Below are positions 10,638 through 22,793 of a stretch of DNA of 64,000 nucleotides, piece by piece. The DNA is from Cordia subcordata (Eukaryota; Streptophyta; Magnoliopsida; Boraginales; Cordiaceae): contig JAPTOF010000017.1 of assembly GCA_028554755.1 (NCBI GenBank), forward strand, positions 496,001 through 560,000, read 5' to 3'. The notes under the pieces are model-generated. The model saw only the letters and a program-made list of their open reading frames with translations, searched no databases and was not told the origin of the DNA. Both the position numbers and the translations under genes were made by a program. Each line of letters starts with the position of its first letter. The stretch's first letter is position 1.

Positions 10638-10642
10638 CTTAT

Positions 10643-10762
10643 ATCCTTGTATGCTCAAATATCATATAAGTACTATATTAAGGACATCTAATAAGCATAA
10701 AAGCACCTTTAAATAGTTATAGAAATACAATGCAGAACCACACACAAAACTAACACATTAAC
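10643..10762 (-). repeat. element E 3' LTR, first 120 bases
   Basis: On the minus strand the LTR begins near 10762 with TAATGTGTTAGTTTTGTG, comparable to TAATGTGTTAG in B and TGATGTGTTTG in C. It runs to the J target duplication at 10638-10642. It aligns with the first part of the E 5' LTR that ends at 38894. Confidence 0.7.
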
Positions 10763-12404
10763 CTTCATAGTGGACCTCAAATTCCCAAACTTATTCTCTA
10801 ACAACCTTGACCTACAATGAATGATGGCATCCACAGTAAAATGCTTAGAATTGTGACTCAAATCCATATCTAGCACTATGAAGTCTATGGGGTACACAAA
10901 TTCCCCTGCCTGAACTAGCACATCTTCTACTACATTTTCAAGTCCTCTTTCAAACCTATCAACTAGTTGAAGGGTAATGTGTGTAGGTGACAAGTCTCCT
11001 AGACCTAATTACTGGTAGACTGACTAAGGAATAAGGTTCACAATAGACCCTAAATCTAGCAAGGCGTGATCTATTTGGGTTTCTCTGATCCTACAAGGAA
11101 TAGTGAAAGCTCCGAGATCACTCAACTTAGGTGAAGGGCCTGAGGTATAAATACTACTCACCTTCTCCATGAGCTTTACTTTCTTAGGCATGATCGAGCT
11201 TTACATTTTCTCATGCAAAGATCCTTAAAGAACTTGGAGTAAAAAGAATAGAACGGATTGTATTTACCAAATAATGATTGACCTTAAGGACCTTAAGATG
11301 CTCTAGGACTTCGAGAAACCTAGTATCCTCACTGGGTGATGACCTCTCTAAAATAGCTGGATGAGGAACTTTAGGCTCGACATCCTTACATTTATGGGAA
11401 TCTATGACTGACTACTTTCTCTTCCTATGTGGGTGGGAAACATTACACTCACTATGATCTCTAGTGGGCTCAACTCTTACTACAAGTCCTCCTCTATGCT
11501 TTCTCTTAACAAGTCTATGGAAAGGCACTCTATTCTCAAAAGGAACATTAGAAACATAATCTGTATATTCAATTCCTTTCCTATTGTCCACTATCTTACC
11601 ATTTCTAAGAGTGGTGACAGCTTTAGCTTGGGCTAAATGGGATTAAGTAGGGTTAGAGAAGAAACAGGACTGAACTCTAAGATTGATCTTTGGTCAGAAA
11701 GGCAATTTCCTAGGGTATCCAGTGTGCATCTAACTGGCAAACTGTCCTATTTGTGCCTCTATCCTAGCCATTTGCTGCCTACGACTAGCTAGCTCTTGTC
11801 TATTATCCACTAATTCCTGCTGCTAACTAGCTAGTGTCTACTGTTGACTAGCCAATACTTACTACTAATGCTGAATAAACTTCATCATTTTCTCCATCAT
11901 CATAATTCTAGTGGATTGGCTACTAGGTCGGGCTGAAAGTGCCTAGGGTTTAGAACACTAGGAAGCCTAGTATGATTGACATTGAAAAACCCTAGAGGAT
12001 TAGTAGAATGAGGTCTCTACTAGAATGGGCCTCAGGAATAGGAATGGGAAGACTTGGATTGACCCTATCTCTAAGAGAACTTATGATTATCTCTCCAACC
12101 CAGATCGTATATGTTCAAGTACGAATTATGATCACTTGAGTATCTTGTGTAGCATAGACTTGCTCTTGAATGAACTTGACAAATTATGGTACTAGGAGGC
12201 AAGCTATGGTTACGTGAGTGGACTCGAAACACAATGCACATACTTCAACTATCGATAAGGTGGAGGACGAACGTACTAAACTAGTTCTGTGACCTTGTGA
12301 TTAGAGGCTTAAAGTGATTAATTGGTCTAGCTTATGTGTCAGTGCTTTAACCTTGGCAAGAAAATTGAAATATACTCTTACCTCATGAACACTTCTTCTA
12401 TTCG
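10763..12404 (-). pseudogene. gag C-terminus and protease of element E
   Basis: On the minus strand the order is gag end, linker and protease, with many stops. The protease core near 11090-11035 translates to HALLDLGSIVNLIP, the same active-site context as element A. A later segment (10993-10770) gives GEFVYPIDFIVLDMD, then the KFGNLRSTMK strand, after which the LTR starts within about 10 bases. Compared with A, everything after this strand is missing: the rest of the protease tail, the A-type ORF and the 3' non-coding region. This marks a deletion junction near 10765. The gag side ends at 12404, where element B is inserted. Confidence 0.75.
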
Positions 12405-12409
12405 CTCCT

Positions 12410-14292
12410 TAATGTGTCAGTTTGAGTACGCTTACATATTTCATTTGTAGTGTTGTTTTAAGGTGTTTTGAGTTTCATTTAGTGTATTAGGATAGCATTT
12501 AGGTCATATTGTGCGTATTAGGGTTTACGTGTTCATAGTTTAGCTTAGGACTTAAATGCTACACTAATGCACATTTGTTGCTTGTTTTAGGTAAGATTAA
12601 GGGAGATAATCGGAGCTTGATTGATGGTGTTTGGGATATGGAGTAAAGCCAAAGATGTTCTAGATGCAAAGGAATGAAGAAAAAAACATTTGGAAGTGGC
12701 TGGGTGAAGATCGAAGCATCCAAGAAGAAATCAACTTGCGAGGAGCAAAAGATTGGCTATGTCTCTTACCTGGCCAGTCAACCCCCATCCATCGCCAGTC
12801 GACTAGCATGCTTGACTGGCCAAAATAGAATGTAAGACCTTTAGGCTAGTCGACCTAGTTGCTAAGCAAGTCCATTAGTTAAGGTCCCCAGCCCTACGCA
12901 AATTTAGCTCTATTTAAGCCACTGTCAGCTATTTTTGAGAAAGAACACCAACCAATTCGCACATCCAATTCCCTACATCCTAAATCCACCTAAACCCACC
13001 TCTTACACTTATACTTCTAAAAACATTTTATCATTAGGAATCAAGATTCAAAGAGGATCAAACACTAGGATTTAGGCATAGCTCATGGATTGTAAAGCTT
13101 GGCTATAGATAGAAAGGTATTTCTCTTTTATCCTAAGTCTAATTATGTATGATTAGAATTATGTAGGTTGATTATATCTTGTATTTGTGGATTGATTACT
13201 GCTTTTTATTAATGGCAACTTGTTGGATTTATGTATATATGTATGCTTTGTGCTTAGGGTTTCAAAGGCCAATTTACATTCATGTCTATGTGTTTGTAGA
13301 AATGCATCAATGATGTTGCATATGTATATTGAAGTCTATTTTGCTATTAACCATTTCTAAATCATTATGCTAGGATGTCTGTGTTTGTATGGTGATTACA
13401 TGAAGTGGGTACACTTGTATACATGTCTATGTTTGTGTTTGCATGCTTAATAGCATAAATAACTTCTATTGCTTACATGTCAGTTGCTATTACTTAAATT
13501 GGCATAATCTAAGTATGTCTATGTGCTTAATAGTAGGATAGGCTGATAGATCCTCAAATGCCATGCCCTGGATATGTATGCTTTGCACGTATTTATTAAT
13601 TTTCACTATTGTGATGATGATCGATGGTGCATAACTAATGGCTGCCTAGGTTGAGTCTTCCTTAGCTTTAAATCTAGCTAACGGGCTTTAGGGTAGGTTA
13701 GTTGACCTTAGATAGATTACATCTTGGCTTTAAACCTAGCCAATGATTTAAACACTAGGGTTAAATCAATTCAAGTCACCTAATACCTTGATTAGCTAGC
13801 CTTAATGCCTAGGTCATAAGGACCACACTGTAGCTTTGCACAAACATGTCTAGGGATGGACCTGTACTGAGTCCTAGGGGTTCCATTAAGAGGTTAATTA
13901 GGAGTCTAGACTAGAGCAACCAAATTAATCCATCAAGTAACCTTAACAAGAAGTAGTAATCACCTATTTGCAAGCTATAGTCACCCTATTCTCCCTTTTT
14001 CATGTGTTACATTCCCCTTAGATTGCTTGATTCTCCCATTTCACATACACATACACCTTTTATTTTCTTGTCCTTAGCTTAGATTTACCTTTTTCGAGCT
14101 CTCTTCAAACCAAAAACCCAAAAATATCACAGTTTAGGGACCTAATGTGTAGCTTTTTATGACACACATAGCTTAGGATACCTTACACGTTAGGCCTCCC
14201 TGTGGATTCAACCCTGCATTCACACACACTATACTACACATAACCCGTGTGCTTGCAGGCTATTTAGGCTTGTACTTTGAAATTGCATATCA
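12410..14292 (+). repeat. element B 5' LTR (1883 bp)
   Basis: It runs from TAATGTGTCAG to GCATATCA and is closely similar to the 3' LTR at 17055-18939. A TATA box CTATTTAAG is at 12910-12918. Upstream of it, 12765-12895, is a block with CCAGTCGACTAGC and GCTAGTCGACCTAG motifs, as in the other LTRs of this group. The two LTRs differ by many scattered substitutions, consistent with an old insertion. Confidence 0.88.
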
Positions 14293-14298
14293 AGTTCT

Positions 14299-14316
14299 TG
14301 GCGCGGTTGTCGGGGA
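14299..14316 (+). other. primer-binding site of element B (tRNA-Asp type)
   Basis: TGGCGCGGTTGTCGGGGA begins seven bases after the LTR end. It matches the complement of the plant tRNA-Asp 3' end (TGGCGCCGTTGCCGGGGA) at 16 of 18 positions. This is the usual minus-strand primer of Athila-like elements. Confidence 0.85.
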
Positions 14317-14436
14317 GGCAACGGTTGTTTAGTTTCTTTGACTTACGTGTCTTAGCTTGTTACGTGTTGCTTTATCTTTTCTTTTCAAAAAAAAATGTTA
14401 AGCACTGTGAAGAGGTTTTCTTGTGTCAATTAATCA

Positions 14437-14957
14437 TGAATGATCCTAATGCATCATAGTGGTCACTTGTAGCCTCTTCCCCATTACCCAAACATGTTTC
14501 TAATGCTTACTGCTTGTGTGGAACTCATTGGCATAGCACTATTTGTTGTCCTCATAACAATCCCCAATCTAAGGCTAATACCAACTATGATCCCTATAGT
14601 CATGCATCATCTTATACATCTTCATTTAGAAATCATGACTATAGGGATGTATATTCTTGTTATTGCAATCATTGTGAAAGCCGTGCTCATTTTTCTAATG
14701 CTTGTCCTACCTTCCACCATAGTTCCTAATTGCATACAACACTTAATGCCCCTAGGCATCATATGCCCATGCATGCATCTTCATCCTATTATCATGATTC
14801 TAGCAAACAACATTATGCATTTTCATATTGGGATCAAGATGACTCTTTATTCGATACACCTTCTTACATTGAGAGTTCATCCTTCACATCATTTTTTCCC
14901 ACCTACCTGTCTTTCGAGTACTACAATGGTTGTACTTATAGTGTCCACAATTAAGTT
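14437..14957 (+). pseudogene. zinc-knuckle gag-like protein relic of element B
   Basis: Starting from an ATG near 14437 (MNDPNAS), the frame is broken by stops at 14457 and 14727 but stays readable to 14954. One segment has CLCGTHWHSTICCP near 14510-14550, which resembles a modified knuckle. A second near 14660-14710 has CNHCESRAHFSNAC, a perfect C-x2-C-x4-H-x4-C nucleic-acid-binding knuckle. The rest is rich in Ser, Tyr, His and Asn. The knuckle suggests RNA binding as in Gag, but no capsid-like domain is visible in this short relic. Confidence 0.55.
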
Positions 14958-15009
14958 GTTTCTTGTTTTCACTTGGTTGCACCATCTTTTGTTATGTCTA
15001 TATTCTTAG

Positions 15010-15730
15010 ACCAATTACATCAAATGCCTGAGCAATCACAACGTCTCATCTGATTAAATCAAGAGGAACTAAAGAGTTTGAAGCAAGACACCAAATTTCT
15101 AGGTGAGTGCTTGAAGAGAGTGGTTGAGAGTATGCAACTCATTAGCAAGAATTTTGAGATACATTTAGACCGAGTTGAAGGGATAAAGATAAGACCTAAT
15201 GATGAGGTGACAAGAAGCGAAAAAGATACTGGAGTGACAATTAGCAAGAAAGGTTGATGAAGAGATAACATAATGTAGTAAGGATGAGGATGAGTTTGAT
15301 AATAGTTTGGTTCTTGATGATTCTTATGGATTTGTTTTAGAGGAAGTAGCACCCTATCCTCCTAAGATTTCAACGTCTTCCATTGAGTCATGGGAATGGT
15401 ATGTTTTAAGCCATTGATTATGAAAAGAAGGCAATTGGGTAGCTAGTTAGAGGACACATGGAGCATGATCCCTCACGTTTGTACATGCCCATTTCCACAC
15501 TTGTGCATTTGTTCCCATTTGATAGTTTAGGGTAGGACTTAAGAAAGGTGTGGATTGTGCATACATTACCCTATCATAAATTGCATGACCCTTTTCCATC
15601 TACTATTTGTGCTTGGTTGAATATCTAGCAATTTGTGCCTCTTAATTTTAAACATGGCTTGCTGTAACATCAATGCTCGATTTAAGGCATTAAATCCAAT
15701 ATTGCGAGGAAACATCTTAGACATGTTTAT
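15010..15730 (+). pseudogene. decayed relative of the element A unknown ORF, in element B
   Basis: The frame opens with a helical stretch (EELKSLKQDTKFLGECLKRV, about 15065-15125), and frequent stops follow. Near 15412-15450 it translates as AIDYEKKAIG-stop-LVRG, matching ALDHQKKAIGWLVAE of element A. Near 15670-15725 GIKSN.ARKHLRHVY matches the A C-terminus GIKSSATTRHLRHLE. The order and spacing of the two blocks are kept. This supports a shared protein module in the lineage, now dead in B. Confidence 0.5.
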
Positions 15731-16126
15731 ATTCCATTTGATTTCCCTTTTTTTCTTTTCTTTTATTTGCTTTTAGTACTATCATTCTTTGATTTTTATT
15801 TTCTTTCCTTTTTTACCCTCCTAATTGTTGATCCTCACTTCTATGATTTCCTATTCTTCGTACACCTTCTTTATCATTAGATGATGCCAATGCGAGCTGG
15901 CATGGTAATACTACTTATCCTCATGCTTTGTGAGTGTTTATAATTTGCTGAGAAACAGGGATTATTAGATCATTCGTTAATCGTTGGCATTGGAAAGCTT
16001 CAAAAGCATACAAGGTTGTATCTATCCCTTCTCCACTTGTTTCCTGCTCATCTACCCTATCCCCACAACCCTTACTTGCTTTGTATTGCCTATTTACTTG
16101 TTGAGTAGTATTGTTCTATTAGCTTA

Positions 16127-17054
16127 AAGACAAGCAAAGTTTAGGTTTGGGGGCGTGAGAGTTTGGTTTCATTGTATGTAATTTGATTAGGGTAGATTGC
16201 ATTATGTTCCTTAAAATGGTGAAAAGGTTTTGATTTTTATGCATATAGAGTCGTTTGTCTCTTCGTTGATTGAAGTGTCGGCTCTTGTGATTAATTTAAT
16301 TGATTGGTAGATATAGGGTTGTATTATGGGGAGTGAATGGAATGAAGGCATGGCTGAGACATGGACGAAATGCCCTTGAAAGTTGTAGGGAGTGAGTGCC
16401 TTTGAAAATACACCTTGTAGATATCCCATGTCTTGGTTGGAAGAAGAGTTTGAAAAAACGGGTTTTGATATGAGTACCCCTTCCTTGATTGGTTCTTTTT
16501 CATGTCCCTTAGCCTTTTTTTTTTAATTTTCTTTTTGCTCATGTTATGAAAGTGTGAAAAAATAAAAACAATGGAAAAAAGAAAAAAATGCAAAAAACCA
16601 AAAGGCAACAGAAACATGAAAAAGTGAAGTGCGTTGAATAAGTGCTTAAGTAACACAATGTCAACTTCGCACAACTTGCTTTCTTTGTTTCTTTGTTGAC
16701 ATGTGAATAAGGCTCTTGCATCATTTATGAGCCATTGTGTTTGTATATTCTTTCTTCTCCTTGTCCATGTTAGTTGGGGGGTATGAAATATCAACATCCT
16801 AAATGTGTGTGTTAGAATCCATGGCTTGTGGAGGTATAGCTACTTGGGAACTTCCCAAAGATGTGAGAACCCTTATGAGTAAAGGGTGCATTAAAAAAGG
16901 CTTGGAGATCCCTCTACGAAAGGAATGACCCCTTCATTCTCCTTAGATGCACCGTGATAACAGATCAATCCCTTAGACAACTCTTTTTACCAACTTAGAG
17001 ATAGACTTAGGTTTAGGCTTGCTTGAGACAAGCAAGGAGAAGGTTTAGTGGGGA
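16127..17054 (+). other. 3' non-coding region of element B between two polypurine-like signals
   Basis: The first signal (GACAAGCAAAGTTTAGGTTT then GGGGG, about 16126-16152) and the second (GACAAGCAAGGAGAAGG then TTTAGTGGGGA, about 17028-17054) are about 900 bases apart. Only the second abuts the LTR. Between them lie an A-rich tract (about 16555-16600) and the GTGACACAATGTCAACTT-like block near 16650. This matches 3432-4402 of element A. Confidence 0.65.
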
Positions 17055-18939
17055 TAATGTGTTAGTATGAATTTACTTATGTATTACATTCTTATTTTTT
17101 TTTTGAAATGTTTTGAGCTTCATTTAGTGTATTAGGATAGCATTTAGGTCATATTTGTGCATATTACGGTTTACATATTCATAGTTTAGCTTAGGACTAA
17201 AATGCTACACTAATGCATATTTGTTGCTTGTTTTAGGTGAGATTCGGGGAGATGATTAGAGATTGATCGATATTTGGGATGAGGAGCAAAGTCAAAGGTG
17301 TTTCAGATGCAAAGGAATGAAGAAACGTGCATTTGGATGCGACCGGGCGAAGATTGAAGCACCCAAGAAGAAATCAGCTCGTGAGGAGTAAAAAATTGGC
17401 ACGTCTCTGACCTGGCCAGTTGAGCCCCTTCCAGCATTGGTCGACTGGCGTGTGTGATCGGCTAAAATACAATGTGAGGCCCTTAGGCTAGTCGACCTAG
17501 TTGCTAGGCCAGTTGACCGGCCAAGGCTGTCAGCCCTGCGCAAATTCAGCTCTATTTAAGCCATTTCTCAACCATTTTTTAGGGAGAACACCAACCAATT
17601 CACATATTGATTTCCCTAAACCCGAAATCCACCTAAACCCACCTCACACACACACACACACTTCTAAACACATTTTAGCACTAGGAATCATGCTTCTAAC
17701 AGGATCAAACACTAGGATTTGGTTATAGCTCATGGATTGTAAAGCTTGGCTATTGATAGAAGAGTATTTCTCTTTTATCCTAAGTCTATTTATATATGAT
17801 TAGAGATATGTATGGTGATCATATCTTGTATTTATGGATTGATTATTACTCTTTATTAATGGGAACTTGATGGATTTGTATATATACTTATGCTTTGTGC
17901 TTAGGGTTTCAAATGCCATTTTACATTCATATCTATGTGTATGTAGAATTGCCTCAATGATGTTGAATATGTATATTTAAGTCTATTTTGCTATTAACCA
18001 TTTCTAAATCATTATGCCAGCTTGTCCATGTGTTTGTGTGGTGATTACATGAAGTGGGTATGCTTATATACATGTCTATGTGTGTGTTTGCATGCTTAAG
18101 AGCATAAATAGCTTCTATTGCTTACATGTTGGGTGCTAATGCTTAAATTGGTGTAATCTAAATATGTATGTGTGCTTAGTAGTAGGATAGGCCAATATAT
18201 CCTCAAATGCCATTCCATATATTTGTATGCTTTACGCATAATTTGTAAATTTCCACTATTGTGATGACGATTGATGGTGCATAACTAATGGCTAACCTAG
18301 ATCGAGTCTCCCTTAGGTTCAAATTCAGCTAATGGGTTTCAAGGTAAGTTAGTCAACCTTAGATAGACTAGGTCTTGGCTTTAAACCCAGAAAATGGTTT
18401 AGACACTAGGGTTAGATCGATTCGAGTCATCTAGTACCTTGACTAGTTAGCCCTAATGCCTAGGTCATAAGGACTACGGTGTAGCTCTGGGTAAACATGC
18501 CTTGGGACGGACTCGTATCGATTCTTATGGTTTCCATTAGTAGGTTAATTAGGAGACTAGACAAAAGCAACCAAATTAATCCATCAAGTAACCCTAACGA
18601 GAAGTAGTAATCACCCATTTGCAAGCCGTAATCACCTTATTCCCTCATTTCTGCATGTTAGATTTCTCTTAGATCACTTGATTCCCCCATTTCACACACA
18701 TACCTTTTATTTCCTTGTCCTTAGCTTAGATTTATCTTTTTTGAGCTCCCCTCAAACCAAAAACCCAAAAATATCAGAGTTTAGTAACCCAACACATAAC
18801 TTTTTAGGATGCACATAGTTTAGGACACCTTAAACGTTTGGCCAACCCATGAATTTGACCCCACACTTGCACACATCGTACTACACATGACCCATGGGCT
18901 TGCTGGCTATTTAGGCTTGTGCTCTAAAATAGCATATCA
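17055..18939 (+). repeat. element B 3' LTR (1885 bp)
   Basis: It begins TAATGTGTTAG after the polypurine tract and ends AGCATATCA. The TATA box CTATTTAAG at 17552-17560 is preceded by the GTCGAC-type block (17405-17525: TTGGTCGACTGG, GCTAGTCGACCTAG, AGTTGACCGGCC). Confidence 0.88.
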
Positions 18940-18944
18940 CTCCC

Positions 18945-19490
18945 CGATTAAACCTATTCATATTAGTGTTTTGAAAAGAGTTCTCACTATCCATTTTATC
19001 CCTAGCTTCACTTAGTCTAAAATTATAGAAGTCTCAAATTATAGAATCCATCATCGGATGCAGCATTCCTATCATTCTATTTTGCTCATTCAATCCTCTA
19101 AAGACATATTGAAAAAGGTCATAAATACTATACCTGTGGGGTGAACATTACATAAGAAGTTCATTGAACCTCTCCCAAGCCTCATAGAAGGTTTCTAAGT
19201 TGTGTTGGCAGAAGGTCATAATGGAAGCCTTAAGGTCGACAATTTTAGCTATGGGAAAGAACTTTTGATAAAACCTAGATTGAAGCTCACCCCAATATGT
19301 AATGCAGCAACTAGGCAAAGAATGATACCATGACCTAGCGTTATCCTTAAGGGAAAATGAGAACAAACTAAGGCGAATGGTTTCTTGAGATATGTTAGGA
19401 AAGTGAAAAATGGAACTTTATCTCTACAATGTCCTAGATGTGGTCCAACAGACTCTCATTACTCCTCCTATAGAAGGAAGGAAGCATCAC
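18945..19490 (-). pseudogene. gag capsid region of element E
   Basis: On the minus strand the segment 19366-19148 translates to a typical plant gypsy Gag: FSFSLKDNARSWYHSLP, then WGELQSRFYQKFFP, and YEAWERFNELL. These are the conserved 'LKDKA..W..SLP', 'W..L...F...FFP' and 'YEAWERFK.LL' landmarks of the Retrotrans_gag family. Reading continues into SEARDKMDSENSFQNTN near 19015-18960, which equals the first bases of element A. The gag is then split by element B at 18945. Upstream (right), the LINE poly(A) end at 19496 interrupts it. Confidence 0.85.
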
Positions 19491-19893
19491 CAACATTTTT
19501 TTTGTGAGGCGAGTAAGTGAATTTGTATTAACCGCAAATATGTACAAATACAAAAAGTGAGATGTACAAAAGAAAGACTCTATACAAAGATTTCATTTAT
19601 TTTCCACAATTTGCTTAACTCGCTATTCAAAGATGAGGAAGAGAACTTCCTTCTAAAACAAAGCCTAGTTCTAACATCATTGTAAATAGAAATAAAGATA
19701 GATTCCTCCCTTTTGGCTTCTTGGAAAAATAATATTCTATTTTTCTCAAGCCAAGTATGATAGATGCTTCAAGGAAATGCTTCATAATGGTGGCCTTCAT
19801 ATTCTTCTCAAGAGCAAATGGTGTAAATTATGCAATGATCCTCTCCCATTCAATTTGGTACGCGGGCACATGAGTGATAGAGAGCCCTTGTCT

Positions 19894-20079
19894 TCAAATC
19901 CTTCTTTTGAAGCTACAATCAAAGAATAAATGATCCCTAGTCTCACAACCTAAATGGCAAAAAGTGCATAGAGGATTGATAGAAAGACTCCAATGGAGCA
20001 TTCTAAACTTTGTATTCAATCTATTCTTGAATGCAAGCCAACAAATGATCCATGTCTTGGATTGTGCCCCTTCAACCAA
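19894..20079 (-). pseudogene. zf-RVT domain of the LINE ORF2
   Basis: The minus-strand translation has WICWLAFKNRLNTK followed by CTFCHLGCETRDHLFFDC. This is the zinc-binding 'reverse transcriptase zinc-finger' pattern found at the C-terminus of plant L1-type ORF2 proteins. Conserved spacing CxxC...H...C is kept. A short non-coding tail of about 390 bases and a poly(A) follow. Confidence 0.85.
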
Positions 20080-20080
20080 A

Positions 20081-22114
20081 TCATGTTGCTTTCATCAAAA
20101 GGTTCCTCTTTCCTATGAATGTGCTGCCATGTTTGTTTGAAAGAGAAATTACCATTAGGGGAGATGGTCCAATGAAAAGTACCCATGCATTTTCCTCAAG
20201 TACAATGCTAGGAACATTCACATGGAGAAGTTGTATAAGCCAATTCCAAACACCATTGGAAAAAAGAGAGCTGACCTTTGCATAGACAAGAGGAAAAGGA
20301 AAGATGTTACTCCAATGATGTGCAAGTATCCCTTCTGGATGCCAATTATCATGCCAAAAATATGTGCAAGTACCACCACCCAAAGAATGTTTGATAATAT
20401 TTCTTGCAACACACCGCCTAGAAAGGAGGCATTTTAATACCCAACTAGCATCATTTGGACAAGACATTGTCCAAGTCGATCCCTTTTTTTGTAGTTTACA
20501 TAATTCCATTGGCTCCATAAAGAATCTCTACAAGCATACATTTGCCAAAAGATTTTCAACATGAAGGTGGAGTTAATTTCATCAAGTTTCCTAACTCCAA
20601 GTCTTCCTTCCTTCAATAATAGGCACGCTTCTTCCCAAGCAACCTTAGGCATCATTTCTTTCCATAAGAAAGCTTTAAATTTTGATTCAATTGAAGAAAG
20701 AATACCTTTTGGTAGGAGAATCACACTTGCCAAATATGCACATATTTCGATGAGGGTTGATTTGATGAGAAGCAATCTTGTTGCAAATGGAGCCAATGAT
20801 TTGTCCAACATCCAACTTTCCCATCAACCTTGTCCAAGAAAGGTAAACAACCAGAATTTCTCAATTTCCTTGAAACTAAAGAAATCCTCAAGTATCTACT
20901 GGGAAGCATCCCTACCTTAAAGCCCACTTTTTTGACAGTCTCATGCTTGCTTTCATTAGAGATTCCACCAAAAAATGTCACTTTTAGCTTTGTTTATATT
21001 CAACCTGGAATAGGAAGCAAAAGCATCAAGAGTTTCCATAATACAACCAATAGCCTTAATGTCACCTTTGCAAAAGATAAAGAGATCATTGGCAAATCAA
21101 AAATGATTAAGCTTCAACGATACACATTTTGAATGAAAGTTGAAGTCCAAGTGAGAATCCAATGAGTTGAGCGTGCAAAAGAGAACTTTCATACAAATAA
21201 CAAAGTGCTTTGGAGAAAGAGGATTTCCTTGTCTTATACCATTTGCACCTTTGAAAAACCCTTCCAAACCACCATAGATGGCAATAGAGAAACTAGGAGT
21301 AGATATGCAAACCATAATCCAATCAACAAATTTCTTGGGAAAACCAAAAGCAAGCAAGGAAAGCTCAATGGAATCGCAACTTAAGGAATCAAAAGCCTTT
21401 ATGATGTCAACCTTGAGAGCACATCTTCATGATAGATGACTTCTAGAATAGCCCCAAAGGAATTAGAATGTTTTCATTGATGAGCTTAATCTTGATGAAA
21501 GCTAATTGGTTCTACGAGATAATACTAGGCAAGCAAAATTTAAGCCTATTTGCAAGTACTTTCAAAATGCATTTATAAATAGTATTGCAACAAGAAATAG
21601 GCCAAAAATCCTTCACCTTATTGGGATTTTTCACTTTTGGTACAAGAGTAATGATTGCAGAGTTTACCCCTTTCAGAAGCTTGCAAGAGCTGAAAATGGA
21701 GGTGATAAGATTTTTAACATTTTCCCCAATGATGTCCCATGTAGTCATATAAAATTTTGAAGTGAATTCATTTGAACTCGGGCTCCTATTGGGGTTAAGA
21801 GAGAAAAGAGAGCTCTTGATTTGTTCCTTGGTGATGGGTGTTTCAAGCTTCTCTACAAAATCTTCACAAATAGATTTTCCAATGAGACCTTTTGTCAAAT
21901 CAATATTGGCCATAGAACTTTTTTTGGTACCAAGAAGTTTGGTCTAGAAGCCAACAAACTCATCCTTTATCTCTTCCCCATTGAGAAGTAATTGGCCATC
22001 CTTATTGCAAATAGCATGAAGAGCGTTGCGGGATCTTCTACCTTTTCTAGTATTATGGAAGAACTTAGTGTTAGAGTCTCCTTTTTGATCCATTAGAGTC
22101 TTGACTTTTGAAAG
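20081..22114 (-). pseudogene. reverse transcriptase of the LINE ORF2
   Basis: On the minus strand, near 22100-22050, the GDSNTKFFH motif typical of LINE ORF2 appears. It is followed by the RT fingers (SLNPNRSPSSNEFTSKFY near 21840-21780, NPNKVKDFWPISCCNTIYK near 21630-21575) and the palm (GIRQGNPLSP near 21240). The catalytic box near 21110-21085 reads FANDLFIF where FADD is expected, so one active-site Asp is lost. The connection region (20981-20434) has KVDGKVGCWTNHWL and the FLWKEMM block. Stops and frameshifts occur throughout. Confidence 0.85.
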
Positions 22115-22793
22115 ATCATTGATGTGTTGTTTTTGTGTGTTTATCTATTGCATGTATATACTTGTTTATCTATTGCATGTAGGAAAGAGTGTTGAAAAAG
22201 GGTTATTGATATGAGTGACTTTCCTTGATTGGTTCTTTTTTATGTGATAATGCCTTTCTTTTTCTTTTCTTTTTGTGTGAATGCAATGCAAAGAATGAAA
22301 AATCCAAAAAAAATTGAAAAAAAAAAGCAAAAAGGTGCAAAAACATAAAAAAAAAAGTGAAAATGAGAAAAAAGCCAAAGGCACCAAAAAGTTTTTGTGA
22401 ATAAGTGCATAAGTGACACAATGTCAACTTAGCAAAAACTATCCTCTATGTAGATATGTAAGTAAGGCTTTTTATAAGCCATTTTGTATGTATATTCTCT
22501 CTATTCTTGTCTTTGAGGCTTTGTGCATGTTGGAGAGGCTACGTTAGTTATAATCCTAGGATTGTGGTGGTTCGGCTACTTGGGAACTTCCTACAAGGTT
22601 CGAGGCCCTTTATGAGTAGAGGGAGGATCCGAAGAGACTTGAGGATCTCTCCATAACAGGAACGCCCCCTTCATGCTTCTTAAGCTAATAGTGATAGCAA
22701 GTCAATTCCTTAGGCAACCCTTTGTATTGACTTTATAGGTAAACTTAGGTTTGGGCTTGCTTGGGGACAAGCAAAGAGAAGGTTTAGGGGTGT

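Larger units (their letters stand above)
12410..18939 (+). mobile_element. Element B: complete non-autonomous Athila-like gypsy element
   Basis: LTRs of 1883 and 1885 bp enclose 2762 bp. The target duplication is CTCCT (12405-12409) and CTCCC (18940-18944), one mismatch. The outer end reads TAATGTG, where TGATGTG is expected. A tRNA-Asp primer site follows the 5' LTR and a polypurine tract precedes the 3' LTR. The interior encodes only a short zinc-knuckle protein relic and a relic of the ORF seen in A. No protease, RT or integrase is present. It is inserted in the gag of element E, opposite in orientation. All reading frames are broken, so it is an old, immobile copy. Confidence 0.9.

Noticed and set aside
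16324..16797. 157-codon minus-strand ORF rich in Phe, Leu and Lys
   Set aside because: It lies across the A-rich tract of the B 3' non-coding region. The composition reflects the tract, and the homologous regions of A and C do not keep the frame.
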